From Berberis thunbergii (Eukaryota > Streptophyta > Magnoliopsida > Ranunculales > Berberidaceae): 64,000 nt of DNA. The translations under genes and the position numbers were made by a program. How positions within the stretch are numbered: position 1 is the first letter of the stretch; every line of letters starts with the position of its first letter. Shown in pieces: positions 22,020-33,053 of this stretch. The stretch spans positions 372,001 through 436,000 of the forward strand of contig QNQO01007626.1 of the NCBI GenBank assembly GCA_003290165.1. Reading direction: 5' to 3'. The notes under the pieces are model-generated. The model worked only from the letters and a program-made list of their open reading frames with translations. It was not told the DNA's origin and did no database searches.

Positions 22020-24041
22020 GACAACAACATTTTGCACTAATAGGGTTTTGTAGGTGGTAAAGTGGCATTCCCAAGATTCATATGCAATTATTGGGAAAAA
22101 CTCAAAAAAGTTTTGTCCAAATTAGGAGAACATCCCTTAAACTCAGTCAATCATTTAGGTGTTTTCACAAACTCAATACTCAATAGTATACTTGAGATGT
22201 AGATGTGTGTGAGTGATGTTTACCGCATTTTTATTTCTCAGAAGAAATCTCTCAAAATGCATTGAGGTGGGGTTGTTGTTTACTCATTTTCTATGCCCTA
22301 AATCGCACCACCAAGATGCATGTCAAAGAACTAATTTCCACGATATGGCAATAATGAACCTACTTAGAAGTGTTCTATATGCATCTCATGCCAATTCCAT
22401 TTTATTCTTTTTCTTCCTGAATGTCTACCACTGTTAATCTCTTTGATTTTCCTAAAAAGAAAGAAAAAACAAAATTGGCTTTGATTTTTTTCAAATTTCA
22501 TCTTCATGCAAAAAACCCTTTTATGAATTGTAATATTGTATTCACTTTGGTACATTGTCATTGACAATTTCATTGAAATATTGGCATATCTCAATGGTAT
22601 ACAAGGAATGCGTGTGAGTTGGCCATTGTCTTCTAATATGATTGTGATAGCATACTCATACCACTACACTATATGAAAGCCACTCATGGTCCCCTAGCTT
22701 ACCCCCTTCAAGACCCTAAAGGTCATCAATAAACCCTTCATGAAAGCTAATAAACTCATGAAAGGGACCTTAGATGTACACCATTTATGCTACAAAACCA
22801 TATTATATGTAGATTCCACTAAATTTTTGTTCACAAAAACTCATTCTCCTCACATTCCATTGTGACTGACAACAACATCAACTCGAGATTCCCAAAATGA
22901 ATTGAGACTTGATACCACTTACTCAAGAAGGAAACTTTTTTGCATTATTGTAAAAAAGTAGCTTTAAAGGGAAACAGATGATCTAATTATTGATTTAGTT
23001 ACTTTTCACAAACAGTTGTTTTTGCTCAAAATGGGTATCCTATCTTCCTTTTGCTTCCTTCCCTTGCTTATGACTCCTTTCTGGCTAGACCAGACAGAGA
23101 ACGTTCTGAGGCCTTTGTTGGGTGGACAAATTCAACACTACCTAATAGCGATTGGCATCAATTTTTTGACACCACTATTTTTGTTGAAGGATACCACCAT
23201 CACTCTCCTTTTTTATGTGTTGAAGGACACAAAAATATTGATGATACATCGGAAAAAAAACTGATATTGGCAGGAATCATCCATCACAAGGATTAAATAT
23301 CTCAAAACCAGGCCAATTTGTAAAGCTCAAAAAGGGCAAATCCAATCATAAAATCCCAAAAATGGTCTGTCAGAATAAACCTTAGTTAAAGGCTCAAATT
23401 TAGTTATAATAAAGTTCTCCCTTAAATAGGAGGAACGTTACGCCTTTGAGGACATATCTTCATAAAGAAGGTGACCGTTACGAAGAACATCTCCTCTCGT
23501 TGTACCTCACATGCTTAAGTCACGCAGGGAATTAACAACGGCCATTATACAAGGTAAATGGAACATTCGACAAATGTATGCAACTTTAACTCAGTTTTGT
23601 CCAGATTTATTTTTATCTCCAACCGAGTTACTGAATTAAGCATCAGAATACCTTCGGCCACAAAAAATGTGGTCTTTGGCAATCCAACATTTGTTTCACA
23701 TGTCATACTTACAGGAGAACGAATTTTTGACGCATCAAATGTAAACCCTTTTTAACAACTATTTATTTTTTTTCTCCACCTTCTCTCCTATATTCACAGC
23801 AACTTACGAAGTAGCACCACCCGCCCCACCATTATCAGTCGCACAACCACGCCCGGTCACCTTTCCTCACTTCCTATTTTCCTTTCTTTTTAATTTCTTT
23901 GTTCTTCTTTTTTTCTCCTTTCTTCCTCTTTTCTTCTTCTCCACCGCCAGTAGCACCACCCTGCCTCCTTTTTTTTTCTTTTCTTTTCTCTTGCTCTTTT
24001 CTTCTTCTTCTCCTCTTCTTATTTTCTCAATTGATTTTTTC
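22020..24041. other. Intergenic region, no gene recognised
   Basis: This is AT-rich and then strongly pyrimidine-rich (23760-24030). A protein-like frame at 23051-23290 (RPDRERSEAFVGWTN) has no match that I recognise. The lysine-rich open frames on the other strand come from the pyrimidine tract. Confidence 0.5.
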
Positions 24042-24171
24042 TGCCCTCGAGCGGATTTTTGCGAGTGGAGTTCCCAATTTGCAGGAGCTTGTGTGAAGCC
24101 CAATTTTTTTTGCCCTTGCGCAGGTTCTTGCGAATTGGGAACCCCCACTTGCAGGAATCTGCTCGAAGGCA
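24042..24171. mobile_element. Foldback element, 130 bp
   Basis: The arms tgccctcgagcgg...gttcccaatttgcagg and gcgaattgggaac...ctgctcgaaggca are inverted copies about 48 bp long with a short loop. There is no coding potential. The target duplication is not resolved, because A and T runs flank both ends. Confidence 0.7.
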
Positions 24172-24475
24172 AAAAAAATAAAAGGAGAATAAGAGGAACA
24201 TAGAACATAGAGAACAAATAAGAAGAATGAGATAGGAGAAGTGTGACCGGTCGGCGAGCGAGCATAATAAGGAGAGGGATGGTGATATTGTTTCCTAAGA
24301 GAGAACAGATGGGAATAAATGTGGTGGTGAATTTTTTTATATTGGTGGTGTCTTGCAGTAGATGTGCTTCAGGAAGTAGAAATGGTGATGTTCTTCAACA
24401 AAAATAGTGGTGTCAAAAAGGCGCTACCATAATGATTTGGGTGTCTTTAGCAATTCAAGATGGTTGATATGCAAA

Positions 24476-24655
24476 ATTCTAAATGTCGAGAAAATGAGCG
24501 AGGAAACCAGAGAGGAAAGTGAGGTGGAGGGGGGTGAACCATTCACCCCCTCGGGATGTGCGCACAAAAAATAATGGCTCGCATCCCGAGGGGGGTGAAC
24601 GGCTCCCCCTCCCCTCCACCTCACTTCCCTCGCTCATTTCCTCGCCATGTAGAAT
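24476..24655. mobile_element. Foldback MITE, same family as 291-450
   Basis: The ends are attctaaatgtcgagaaaat and the inverse of catttcctcgccatgtagaat, with gagcgagg arms. Two further nested inverted pairs lie inside: gtgaggtggagggg/ccctccacctcac and ccctcgggatg/catcccgaggg. The perfect symmetry of the core suggests recent activity or gene conversion between the arms. Confidence 0.8.
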
Positions 24656-24903
24656 AACTCGGTTGATATTTATAGTCAAGGTGAGTGTTCAAACTTCAAA
24701 GTATCATTTGTCACTGAGACATGGCCTGTGATTTTAGGATAAAATTTGAGATATTTTGTCAGCGGTTGAGATACATATTGACGTATCACAAATATTGATG
24801 ATATCATCTCTTGATTTTAGGATACAAATGGCGATATATCTAGAATCAAAGAAAAAAATGAAATACTTGAGAGTTGAGATTGTAGATAATGAAAATATAT
24901 AAA

Positions 24904-25343
24904 GTCTAGTCTAGGGATAGTAACGGGGCGGATTTGAGCAAATCCATCATAGCTCCGTTACTGATCACGGATCCTCAAATCCGCCCCGTCAATCCGTTTA
25001 AAAGTATTGTTAAAACCATACTTGCTTTGAACGGATTAGCGGAAATCCGCCCCGTCTCGCCAACCCGTTAGAAGCTTTTGGTTCTGCTGGCGGGTTGCTA
25101 GTTCCCCGCCCCATTCTGCCCAATTATTTTAAGTAATTTATATAGGCTAGGGGTACTTAAGTAATTTTTTCGGTGGGGGGCGGATATGGCCAAATTCGTA
25201 TCCGCCCCTAATAATAAACGGATACAGCTTGGATATTCGTATCCGCCCTGATCTCCATTTATCCTTACTCAAACCCACCCCAAACGAGGCGGGCAGGGAG
25301 GATATCCGTGAAAATCCGCTCCACTGCCATCCCTAGTCTAGTT
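24904..25343. mobile_element. hAT-like MITE, 424 bp, 8 bp target duplication
   Basis: The body 24912-25335 starts TAGGGATAG and ends CATCCCTA. Subterminal repeats of gcggat type follow on both sides. It is flanked by GTCTAGTC (24904-24911) and GTCTAGTT (25336-25343), an 8 bp duplication with one mismatch. Short TAGGG/CCCTA ends plus 8 bp duplications are typical of hAT. No transposase is present. Confidence 0.85.
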
Positions 25344-25718
25344 AGCCTTGTTTGCTAGCCTCTTTTGAGCATTTTTTTTTTACTTTTTTACACTTTTATC
25401 ATTCCTTTTTAAAACACAACCACAAACACCACTTATAGAATTGTAAAAAAACCAAAAAAATGTCCAAAAGAGGCCAGCAAACAAGATTTGCTAGAATTGT
25501 TGAAATAGTATATTCCTTGTGCCTTGTTTAACAAAAATACTCCATTTCTTTTTTCTCCTTTCCCCTATTGTTTGTTTGTTTCACAACCAACTATAACTTA
25601 GGTAAGCGAAAACACCTCAAATTTGCTTCCCATCAATACATTTACATAGAATGTTAAACATTTTTTTACTCAACTTTATGGACAAAAAACTCATAGTATA
25701 GTTCTCGCTTTCATTTTA

Positions 25719-26035
25719 GGATGTGTTTGGTTGCATGGAATATTATTTCATGAAGATTCATAAGGGGACTATTTACATTTAAGCTAAATTAAGGTAGCAC
25801 TCATCGATCTACCATTAGATTTGTGATCAATGGTGAGAATGAAAGTCTCATGAACATATAATCACACTATTTACTTTCCCCAAAGCATGTTACTATCATG
25901 TTCATAAGACTTTTATTCTCACCATTAATCACAAATCTAATGGTCGATTGGTGAGTCCTATCTTAATTTAGCTTAAATGTAGGTGGGGCTCTCATGAATT
26001 CACATGGAATAAGATTTCATGCAAACAAAAGACAT
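25719..26035. mobile_element. Harbinger/Tourist-like MITE A
   Basis: It starts GGATGTGTTTGGTTGCATGG after TTA (25716-25718) and ends with a mutated inverse copy before TTA (26036-26038). Internally ccattagatttgtgatcaat is inverted at atcacaaatctaatgg, so the whole element can fold on itself. It is non-coding. Confidence 0.78.
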
Positions 26036-26357
26036 TTAGGGTGTGTTTGATTGCATGGCATCCTATGCCATGGGAATCCATGAGGGGGCCCCTACATTTG
26101 ATGTTAAATTGATGTATCACTTCACATTCACCATTTGATTTTGTGATCAATGGTGTGAATGAAAGTCCCATGAACACAAGAATCACACTTCTTGGTCCCC
26201 AAGGCATGTAATTCTTATGTTCACGAGACTTTCATCTTATCATTGATCACAATATCAAATGGTGAATATAGAGTTATATCTTAGATTAGCCAAAAATATA
26301 GGGGTTCCCTAATGAATTTTCTTGACATAAGATTCCATGCAACCAAACACACCCTTA
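26036..26357. mobile_element. Harbinger/Tourist-like MITE B
   Basis: The body 26039-26354 has ends GGGTGTGTTTG and CAAACACACCC and is flanked by TTA on both sides (26036-26038 and 26355-26357). TTA is the usual PIF/Harbinger target. It has the same internal palindrome as MITE A and directly abuts it, sharing one TTA. Confidence 0.85.
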
Positions 26358-26824
26358 GTTGCACATCGGCCTTAGGGTTTCGTCATTCAGGGAGGGGAAA
26401 ACATCAACAAGCCAAATTATTATCATTAATAGGTCCGTGAGTTTAAGAGAATCAATAGATCTGTGTAGTCCATTTCTTATAAAGCATTTGGTTCGGCATT
26501 TTTAATTTTTTATACGAAAATGGACATGCAACTAAAAAGATGTTTGGTTCCAAGTTGTGAATCATGTTAAATATCAAACTTACATATTTTTTCAATTACT
26601 AGAATTGAACTATTTATGTCCAATTCGACTTCAAATGTCAGGGCTTTTGTTTATTTGTCACCTACAGTGCTTAGTTAGAGGGTGAAATAGGGTAACAAAA
26701 AGTAGGAAGAAGATAAAGAAGAAGGGAGATAAAGATTGAAAACTTCAAAAATTGAAAACGACCATATTACTTTATAGCATAATGTGTGATATCGCCTCGT
26801 TAAAAAACATTCCACGACTCTGAG

Positions 26825-27110
26825 GGTTTGTTTGGTTGCATGAAATTTTATGTTATAAAAATTTACGAGGGAATCTCTATATTTTTTGTTAAATTGATAT
26901 ATCACTCCAAATCCACCATTTGAATTTGTGATCAATGGTTAGAATAGAAGTCCCCCAAGACATGTGATTTTCATGTTCATGAGACTTTCATTCCCACCAT
27001 TAATAACAAAATTAAATAGTGCATATGGAGTTATATTTCAAATTAGTCTAAAATATATGAGTCACTTCATAAATTCCCATAACATAAAATTCCTTTCAAC
27101 CAAACACACC
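26825..27110. mobile_element. MITE C, same family as A and B
   Basis: The ends are GGTTTGTTTGGTTGCATG and CAACCAAACACACC, and the interior carries the diagnostic ccatttgaatttgtgatcaatgg and its inverse. The flanks read GAG on both sides and not TTA, so the target duplication is unclear. Confidence 0.75.
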
Positions 27111-27849
27111 GAGGAAATATGAGACTCAAGGTTGTCTCAACTATATATCATATTATTTATTATTCCCTTTCTCTTCTTTTTCTCTTCACCGTTAACATTT
27201 ATTTAAGCTTTTAATTTCTGACTCCAATTAAAAGTCAGATTTGTCAACTTCTTAATGTAAAAAAACACTCGATTGAGTACTAACCAAGGGTTTTTTTATA
27301 TATTTTAATTTACAAGTTACCATTTATATGCCATTTTTTTTTAATCTTTCCCACCCTAGATGCTACGAATAGAGTTTGAACCCTAAACCTATGATTCTAA
27401 GCTGATGCCCCCGTTGGTTTAATACGCCAATTTAACTTCAATCAAATGAATGGCATTAACACCTTCACATATGTAAATCAAAACATTTACTAAATAAACT
27501 TGAGAACGGGTTACTTGTCATTCACATGACAAGAATGGAAAGGGAATGAGGACGTAGAGTGTGGTGGTACACAAATGATGACCCCCAAAACTAAAAGGGT
27601 TCCATGTGGAGGGACCACACTAGAACCAAAGGAAGTGAAGGTCACTATGCCAATTATTGAAAATTCTAGAGAGCCTGGCCAGACAAGTTAGGCATGAGCC
27701 TAGCCTAATACCGTTCATTATCCTTGAAATGTGCATCTCTAGGATGATGGACGATATTGGGTCAAGCTTGGCACAGACCTAGCTTGCCTGGCCCGGCTCT
27801 CTAGAAAAGTTTGCCACTTATTAGTTTGAACCACAGCCCTTCTACAGAG

Positions 27850-27966
27850 CAGAAAATGGGCGAGAGAGAGGAGCGACCGCCCATCCCCCTCGAGATGAGC
27901 AATGATGCTCATATCGAGAGGGAGGGATGGTTGTATCCCTCGCCCATTTCCTCGTCGTCTAAAATT
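27850..27966. mobile_element. Small foldback element related to 24476-24655
   Basis: The outer arms are gaaaatgggcgagag and ccctcgcccatttcctcg, and the inner arms cctcgagatgagc and gctcatatcgagagg. It is non-coding and its target duplication is not resolved. Confidence 0.6.
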
Positions 27967-27986
27967 CCTGGTCTGAACCTTGATTC

Positions 27987-28515
27987 TAGGGAACGAGGGA
28001 GGCGCGAGGGAAGACCTCCCACTAAATGGATTCAGATCTCATTAATTTTTGCTATTTCAGTACAAATACGTACATATATAGGTTCATCCTTTCCGGAGTT
28101 TCGATAGAAAGATTCCTCGACCAACGCAGTCAACCCTATTCGTTAGAACAGCTTCCATTGAGTCTCTGCACCTATCCTTTTTTTTTCTTTCTAAACACCT
28201 TTTTATGAAAACAGGATTTGGCTCAGGATTGCCCATTTTTAATTCCAGGGTTTCTCTGAATTTGAAAGTTCTCACTTAGTAGGTTTCCATACCAAGGCTC
28301 AATCCAATCAAGTCCGTAGCGTCTACCAATTTCGCCATATCCCCCTTTTTCTAGGATCTCTTTGGGATGCCATCTCCTTCTTTCTTTCATTTATGCTGGA
28401 GCCTTCAAATTCTTTAGATGAAAATTCCTATATATGCTCACCCTCCTTGAGATGGACGGTGATGCGCATCTCAATGAGGGTGGGCGGTGGAAGGCCTTCC
28501 CTCGCTCCCTAGACT
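27987..28515. mobile_element. Foldback element carrying plastid DNA
   Basis: The left arm (27987-28020, ctagggaacgaggga and gagggaagacctccc) is inverted at the right end (28485-28515, ccttccctcgctccctag). The family's inner hairpin (ccctccttgagatg and catctcaatgaggg) survives only on the right, at about 28440-28480. Between the left arm and that hairpin lies about 410 bp of chloroplast sequence, so the plastid DNA lies within the foldback element. Confidence 0.65.
28025..28435 (-). pseudogene. trnL-UAA: Nuclear plastid DNA: trnL-UAA 5' exon and part of its intron
   Basis: On the minus strand 28344-28310 reads GGGGATATGGCGAAATTGGT and AGACGCTACGGACTT, the chloroplast trnL-UAA 5' exon. The group I intron follows (to about 28030) with the conserved P6-loop barcode sites GGGCAATCCTGAGCCAA and gataggtgcagagactcaa. 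The 3' exon is absent, so no tRNA can be made. The P6 loop between the two sites, about 28164-28225, could identify the species or its relatives. Confidence 0.92.
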
Positions 28516-31500
28516 AACTCCTGAATGAAACTCTCAACTGAAAAATATAGAGTCAGGTCTGCCCATCATCATCCAGCATCCTAGAGCTCCATTTTCAACA
28601 TTTATAGAATGATGGATGAGCGGGCCTGGCTCTCTAGGAAGGTTCAAATGCAAGAACATCATGAACCATATTCAACCCTCCACTCTTCATTGATGTTGAA
28701 AGCTATAAAGCCATCAAAAGCAACAACTAATCCAACTTTTTGTGTATAAAGTTTTTGATCAGCTTTAACTCTCCCACATATGATTGTTTGATCCCCCACT
28801 TTTTTAATATCTAACTTATTTGATTAAGTGTTTTTTTTGTTTTGTTGATTTAGTCAACTTAAGTGCTATTACTTTCATCATCTTTTGCTTTCTTTCTCTT
28901 CGATAATTTTTTTGTTGTTGAAATTTTATTGGTTGAGTTGATAGAAGTGATAATGAAAAACGTGGAACAAAATTTTGCTGTGTAAGAATCCCTTGTGGAA
29001 TATGTATAATTTCTCAGTAATTATCTTGTTGATTTGTTTGGTGTAACTTTATTTTAATTGATGCGGGTGTGTTTCATTAATGCTTAAAGGCTTTTGGTGA
29101 TGATTGATTGAAATGTACATATGTGCTTATCTAGATTAGGGAATAATGCTAAGAAAGTCGGACGCAAATCACAACCAACAACTTAGCACCGCACAAGTTG
29201 CTACCTATGGGAGAGACGAGTTTATTGGCATACAAATTGAGGCCGAGTTTGGCTTTAAAGAATAAAAATTGAGAGAAAATGGTAAAGAAATGGAAAGTAG
29301 ATAAATGGTAGGAGAATAGAACTTATGTTCTCTTTCAAAATTGTTTCGATAGCATGGATAAGAAATATTTTTTTGTCATAAAGAGGCTGCATAGACCATA
29401 TCTTCTTGATTTGATTGTTTCAATAGCTCCCTCTCATTTATTTTGAAAATAATAATTAAGACGTAAGACATATAAGTTGGGTTGCACAGATACAGTTACT
29501 AGTACATGTATGAACATGGCATCGATACGGGATATGGCAAGTTTTCAAAATTGAGGGTGCAGATATGGATAGGATACGACATTAAGATAAATTAATTATA
29601 TATTTTTTATAATAAAATATAGTAACATAATCATTAATTAATGAGTCATATTCATAAACCATAAAAACATAAATATATAAATACCAGAGTCATAAAATTA
29701 TCATTTGATTAATTTGTTGAGTACCAAAAAGCTATCATAATCCATCAATATAAGAATCATGAACGTGCGCATCCCACAAAAATGTTCATATCTCATCATA
29801 GTTATGTAATTTACAAAGAAAATTAGGAAAAATAAATTTGTTTGGCCATATTGGAAAAGTGTCCTTGCCACTGACCATGAAATATATCACCGACTATATT
29901 CAAGGTGTATTAGTGATATATATCGAGTGTGTATCCAACACGAGTAAGTTAGATTTTTTGTGTAATGGTGTTTCCTATCATATCAGGCATAAAAGTAAAA
30001 GTGGGCATTCTATTATATTTAGGGTTATTTTCCATTTGGCACCATTAGTATATGGCTATTTCTATTTGGCATCATGTGTTCAACTACGTTGACTAACAAA
30101 TTCCATTCAATTTTTTCAAAAAGACTAACTTATTATGCATTTGTTTTGCAATGTTTTAACTAAAATCACTAAAGTTTGCCTATAACAAGTATATAATCAT
30201 CTTCAAGCTCAATTGCTCCGAGTTTTCTCTCCCTCCTACCTTTCGTGATTTAAAATTTTTTAAACTAACCGAGCAAGCATATATAACATAAGTTGTTGCC
30301 ACGTGGGACAAACTCTCACAGAACACTGTTTATGAACTGTAAAATCATATCTGAATTGTAATATATATATATATATTGTTACTTGTTTTGTGTATCTGAA
30401 TTATAAGATAACAATAATTTCCTGACTATAGATTCTCACGGAAGATGAACATCTTCCTCTCTTGAAGATCTGAGTCAATCCAGGTTTATTTGTTTTTTGT
30501 CCAAGCTAAAATATTCCTATTCTGGGGGATTAGATTCAGTTTATTTTGTCATTTCTTGGATGAAGATCTTCCATATCTTTGAGATGAAGATGTCTTATCA
30601 TACTTTTCAAAGCTGCGGGATCTCATTCTCATAAACCCAATGTTAAATAATCGTTAACTCATAGCCTACATGTGAAACGACAATCTAATCTTCGACAACT
30701 GGGAGACTGTTTGGTTGCATTCTCATTCCATGAGATGTAGGGAAATAAAAAAATGATACAAACATGTAGGAATGAAATTGAATGCAATCAAACTTACCCT
30801 AAGATCAACCTGATGCCACAAACATTAGGGAGCGAAATTGAGTCAAGCCTTGACTCGTTATTCAACCTTTTTAGGGATCATCAAAATTTGTATGAAATGC
30901 TTGCGACTCATTCTAACCATTTATTGTCATAAATGCATGGGTTGAGACCAATTTAGACTGCCCTCCAAAACAAGGTACAATAATTCTAAACCATGGCTTG
31001 AGACCACACCAAACATGATTATTCTTTTTCTCATCTAAAATGGTTGTGTTTTTGTGTAATGGGAGCTCCACCACTTTGGATCACTTTTTCATCTTTAGGG
31101 CACCTCTTCATGCCACTCATGTTGCCTTGTTGCTTCTTTTGTCCTAAAAGGCATTCACTGTACTTGAAACAACAATGAGGGACTATGAGTGGAAGCACTG
31201 GTAGAGTAGAAGACCATGTGTACCAAAGAGGGAAGGGAAATGGTCCTTAGACCATGGAGAAAAGTTGGTCTTGTCTATTAGAGAAGTATATTATGAATCA
31301 TCATCATCAAAGCTCATTTTCTCCAAGCAATTCAATCTTTTCACATATTCTTGCCTAATCCAAGCTCAATGATAGAGAAGTATATTATGAATGAAAGAAA
31401 AAAAAAAAAATCAAAATTTCAGATGGTGTTATTTATTATGATGGAAAGAAGAGTCAAAGGGGGATGAATGGATGGAGGGATAGATGAATGGGTGGTGGAT

Positions 31501-33053
31501 GTGCATATGTGTATTCCTTGTCCCTAGCTAAGCTATATTTGTGTGTTTTTACCTCTTGTGGAAATTTGTGGTTTGGAGTTAATGGGGATTTTCTCTCTTA
31601 CTTTAAATGGAAGGTTCTCTCTTTGGGATCTCTACTTGCTAGATTTTATTTGTTTTTTTGATGGAGACTTGCTTGTTTTTTTTGTTTTATAAACCATCTT
31701 TAATCTTTATCTCTTATAAAGTTGTAAGCAATCTAAAGGCATGTGAACACTTTGAAGGGGGGCCATCAAGTCCGAGGGCAATAGATCGAGCATGCATTGT
31801 CCAGGATGATGTGACTTAGAAGCGCGAAGAAATGTTACCATCTTCCCATGTTCGCTCATTAACTTAAAGCTTTCAAGTATTGACTAACTTAAGGCTTTGA
31901 GGAGTGTTGATTGGTTCTTATCAATTTGTATGAGCGCCTCTAAATAGATATTATTATTTTGGTTTTAGTTATAGAGCATCCTCAGCCCCTTTTCTAAATG
32001 AACCACAAATATGAGAGCATTCATATAGACGAGAGGAACGTTGATCCCCACAAAATCATTCTTCCAAATTTTCATAGTAGCTCACCCTGACAATATCAAG
32101 GGGGCCCAGCCCAAACTGAACCCGTGAGCACCACGAACTATTAGTTGACACTGAGGTATAAGAAAAAGCGTCACAAAGCTGAATTGTAATTTATAATATA
32201 ATTTGACACAATTCAATCCTGAATAAGATCTAACCTGTGTGTTCTGAATTGTATGTAACTAGACCCTAGCCCCCATCGAGGGACATAAAAGAATTTACAA
32301 CTCAACCAAACTTGGAAAGCAGAACCCAGAAGATACTGCTCAACCAAAAATCCGAACAAGTATATATATACTCGAATCATGTACAGGAGAAACCATTCAA
32401 ATACATCAGGCAAAATAGTTAATATCACATTGAATTGATCTTGCTGATTTGAAAAGTTCAGGAAATAAAAAAATGATTGGAACAGAGGAGACGCCTGATG
32501 ATCTCCAACACTTCAAACAATTAAAACAGGCCAGGTCAAATATCCTCAGACCTCGAGTCTCATATTGCTGGAAAAAAATTTGAGATGACCTAGGGAGAGA
32601 CATTCTTCTAACTAGGAAAACAAAAACTATTGCAAAATACAGTAAAGAGATCCTGCAGTGCAGTCACTCAGAAATCTAAATAACAAACCTGGAAGTTTGG
32701 GACGAATAGTCATCTCCACCAAAATCCAACATATGCATCCCAATTATAGGCACATCCAAAAAAGCTACCTATGGTCGGAAAAACAAGTAATGACGGTCCC
32801 AGTATTCGAAGAGGATGATTGAGTTAAGAAAAATTGCACAAGGGATGGAAGATGCCTAACCTTCCCAAGGTACTCGGAAGATACTGGCATAATACAAAAA
32901 AGAGTAAACAGCAAATAAAGGGAAAAAACAAGAGTCTCAACTATATAAGTTCCAAAACGGCTTTCTTACAAAGTTCAAAATCCAAAGCATAGTTCCTACA
33001 CAGCAAAAAACAAGATAAATGTACTTACAAAAGGAAGAGTATATCATTACCAT
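28516..33053. other. Intergenic region and probable 3' UTR of the DnaJ gene
   Basis: This is AT-rich with no recognised gene. A short MITE derivative lies at 30712-30793. The stretch nearest 33054 probably includes the DnaJ 3' UTR. Text such as gatacgggatatgg near 29525 resembles dispersed plant repeats. Confidence 0.5.
30712..30793. mobile_element. Short MITE derivative (about 80 bp)
   Basis: The ends gtttggttgcattctcattc and the inverse of gaatgaaattgaatgcaatcaaac match the terminal style of MITEs A to C. The centre is lost, as in an internal deletion derivative. Confidence 0.55.

Noticed and set aside
23867..24265. 132-codon lysine/arginine-rich open frame on the minus strand
   Set aside because: It is a by-product of a long pyrimidine tract and of the foldback element at 24042-24171.
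27340..27440. Possible minus-strand SINE ending in poly-T
   Set aside because: A B box-like gtttgaacc and an A/T tract are present, but there is no convincing A box and no matching flanking duplications.
28310..28344. Functional tRNA-Leu gene
   Set aside because: Only the 5' exon of the split plastid tRNA is present; the 3' exon is missing.
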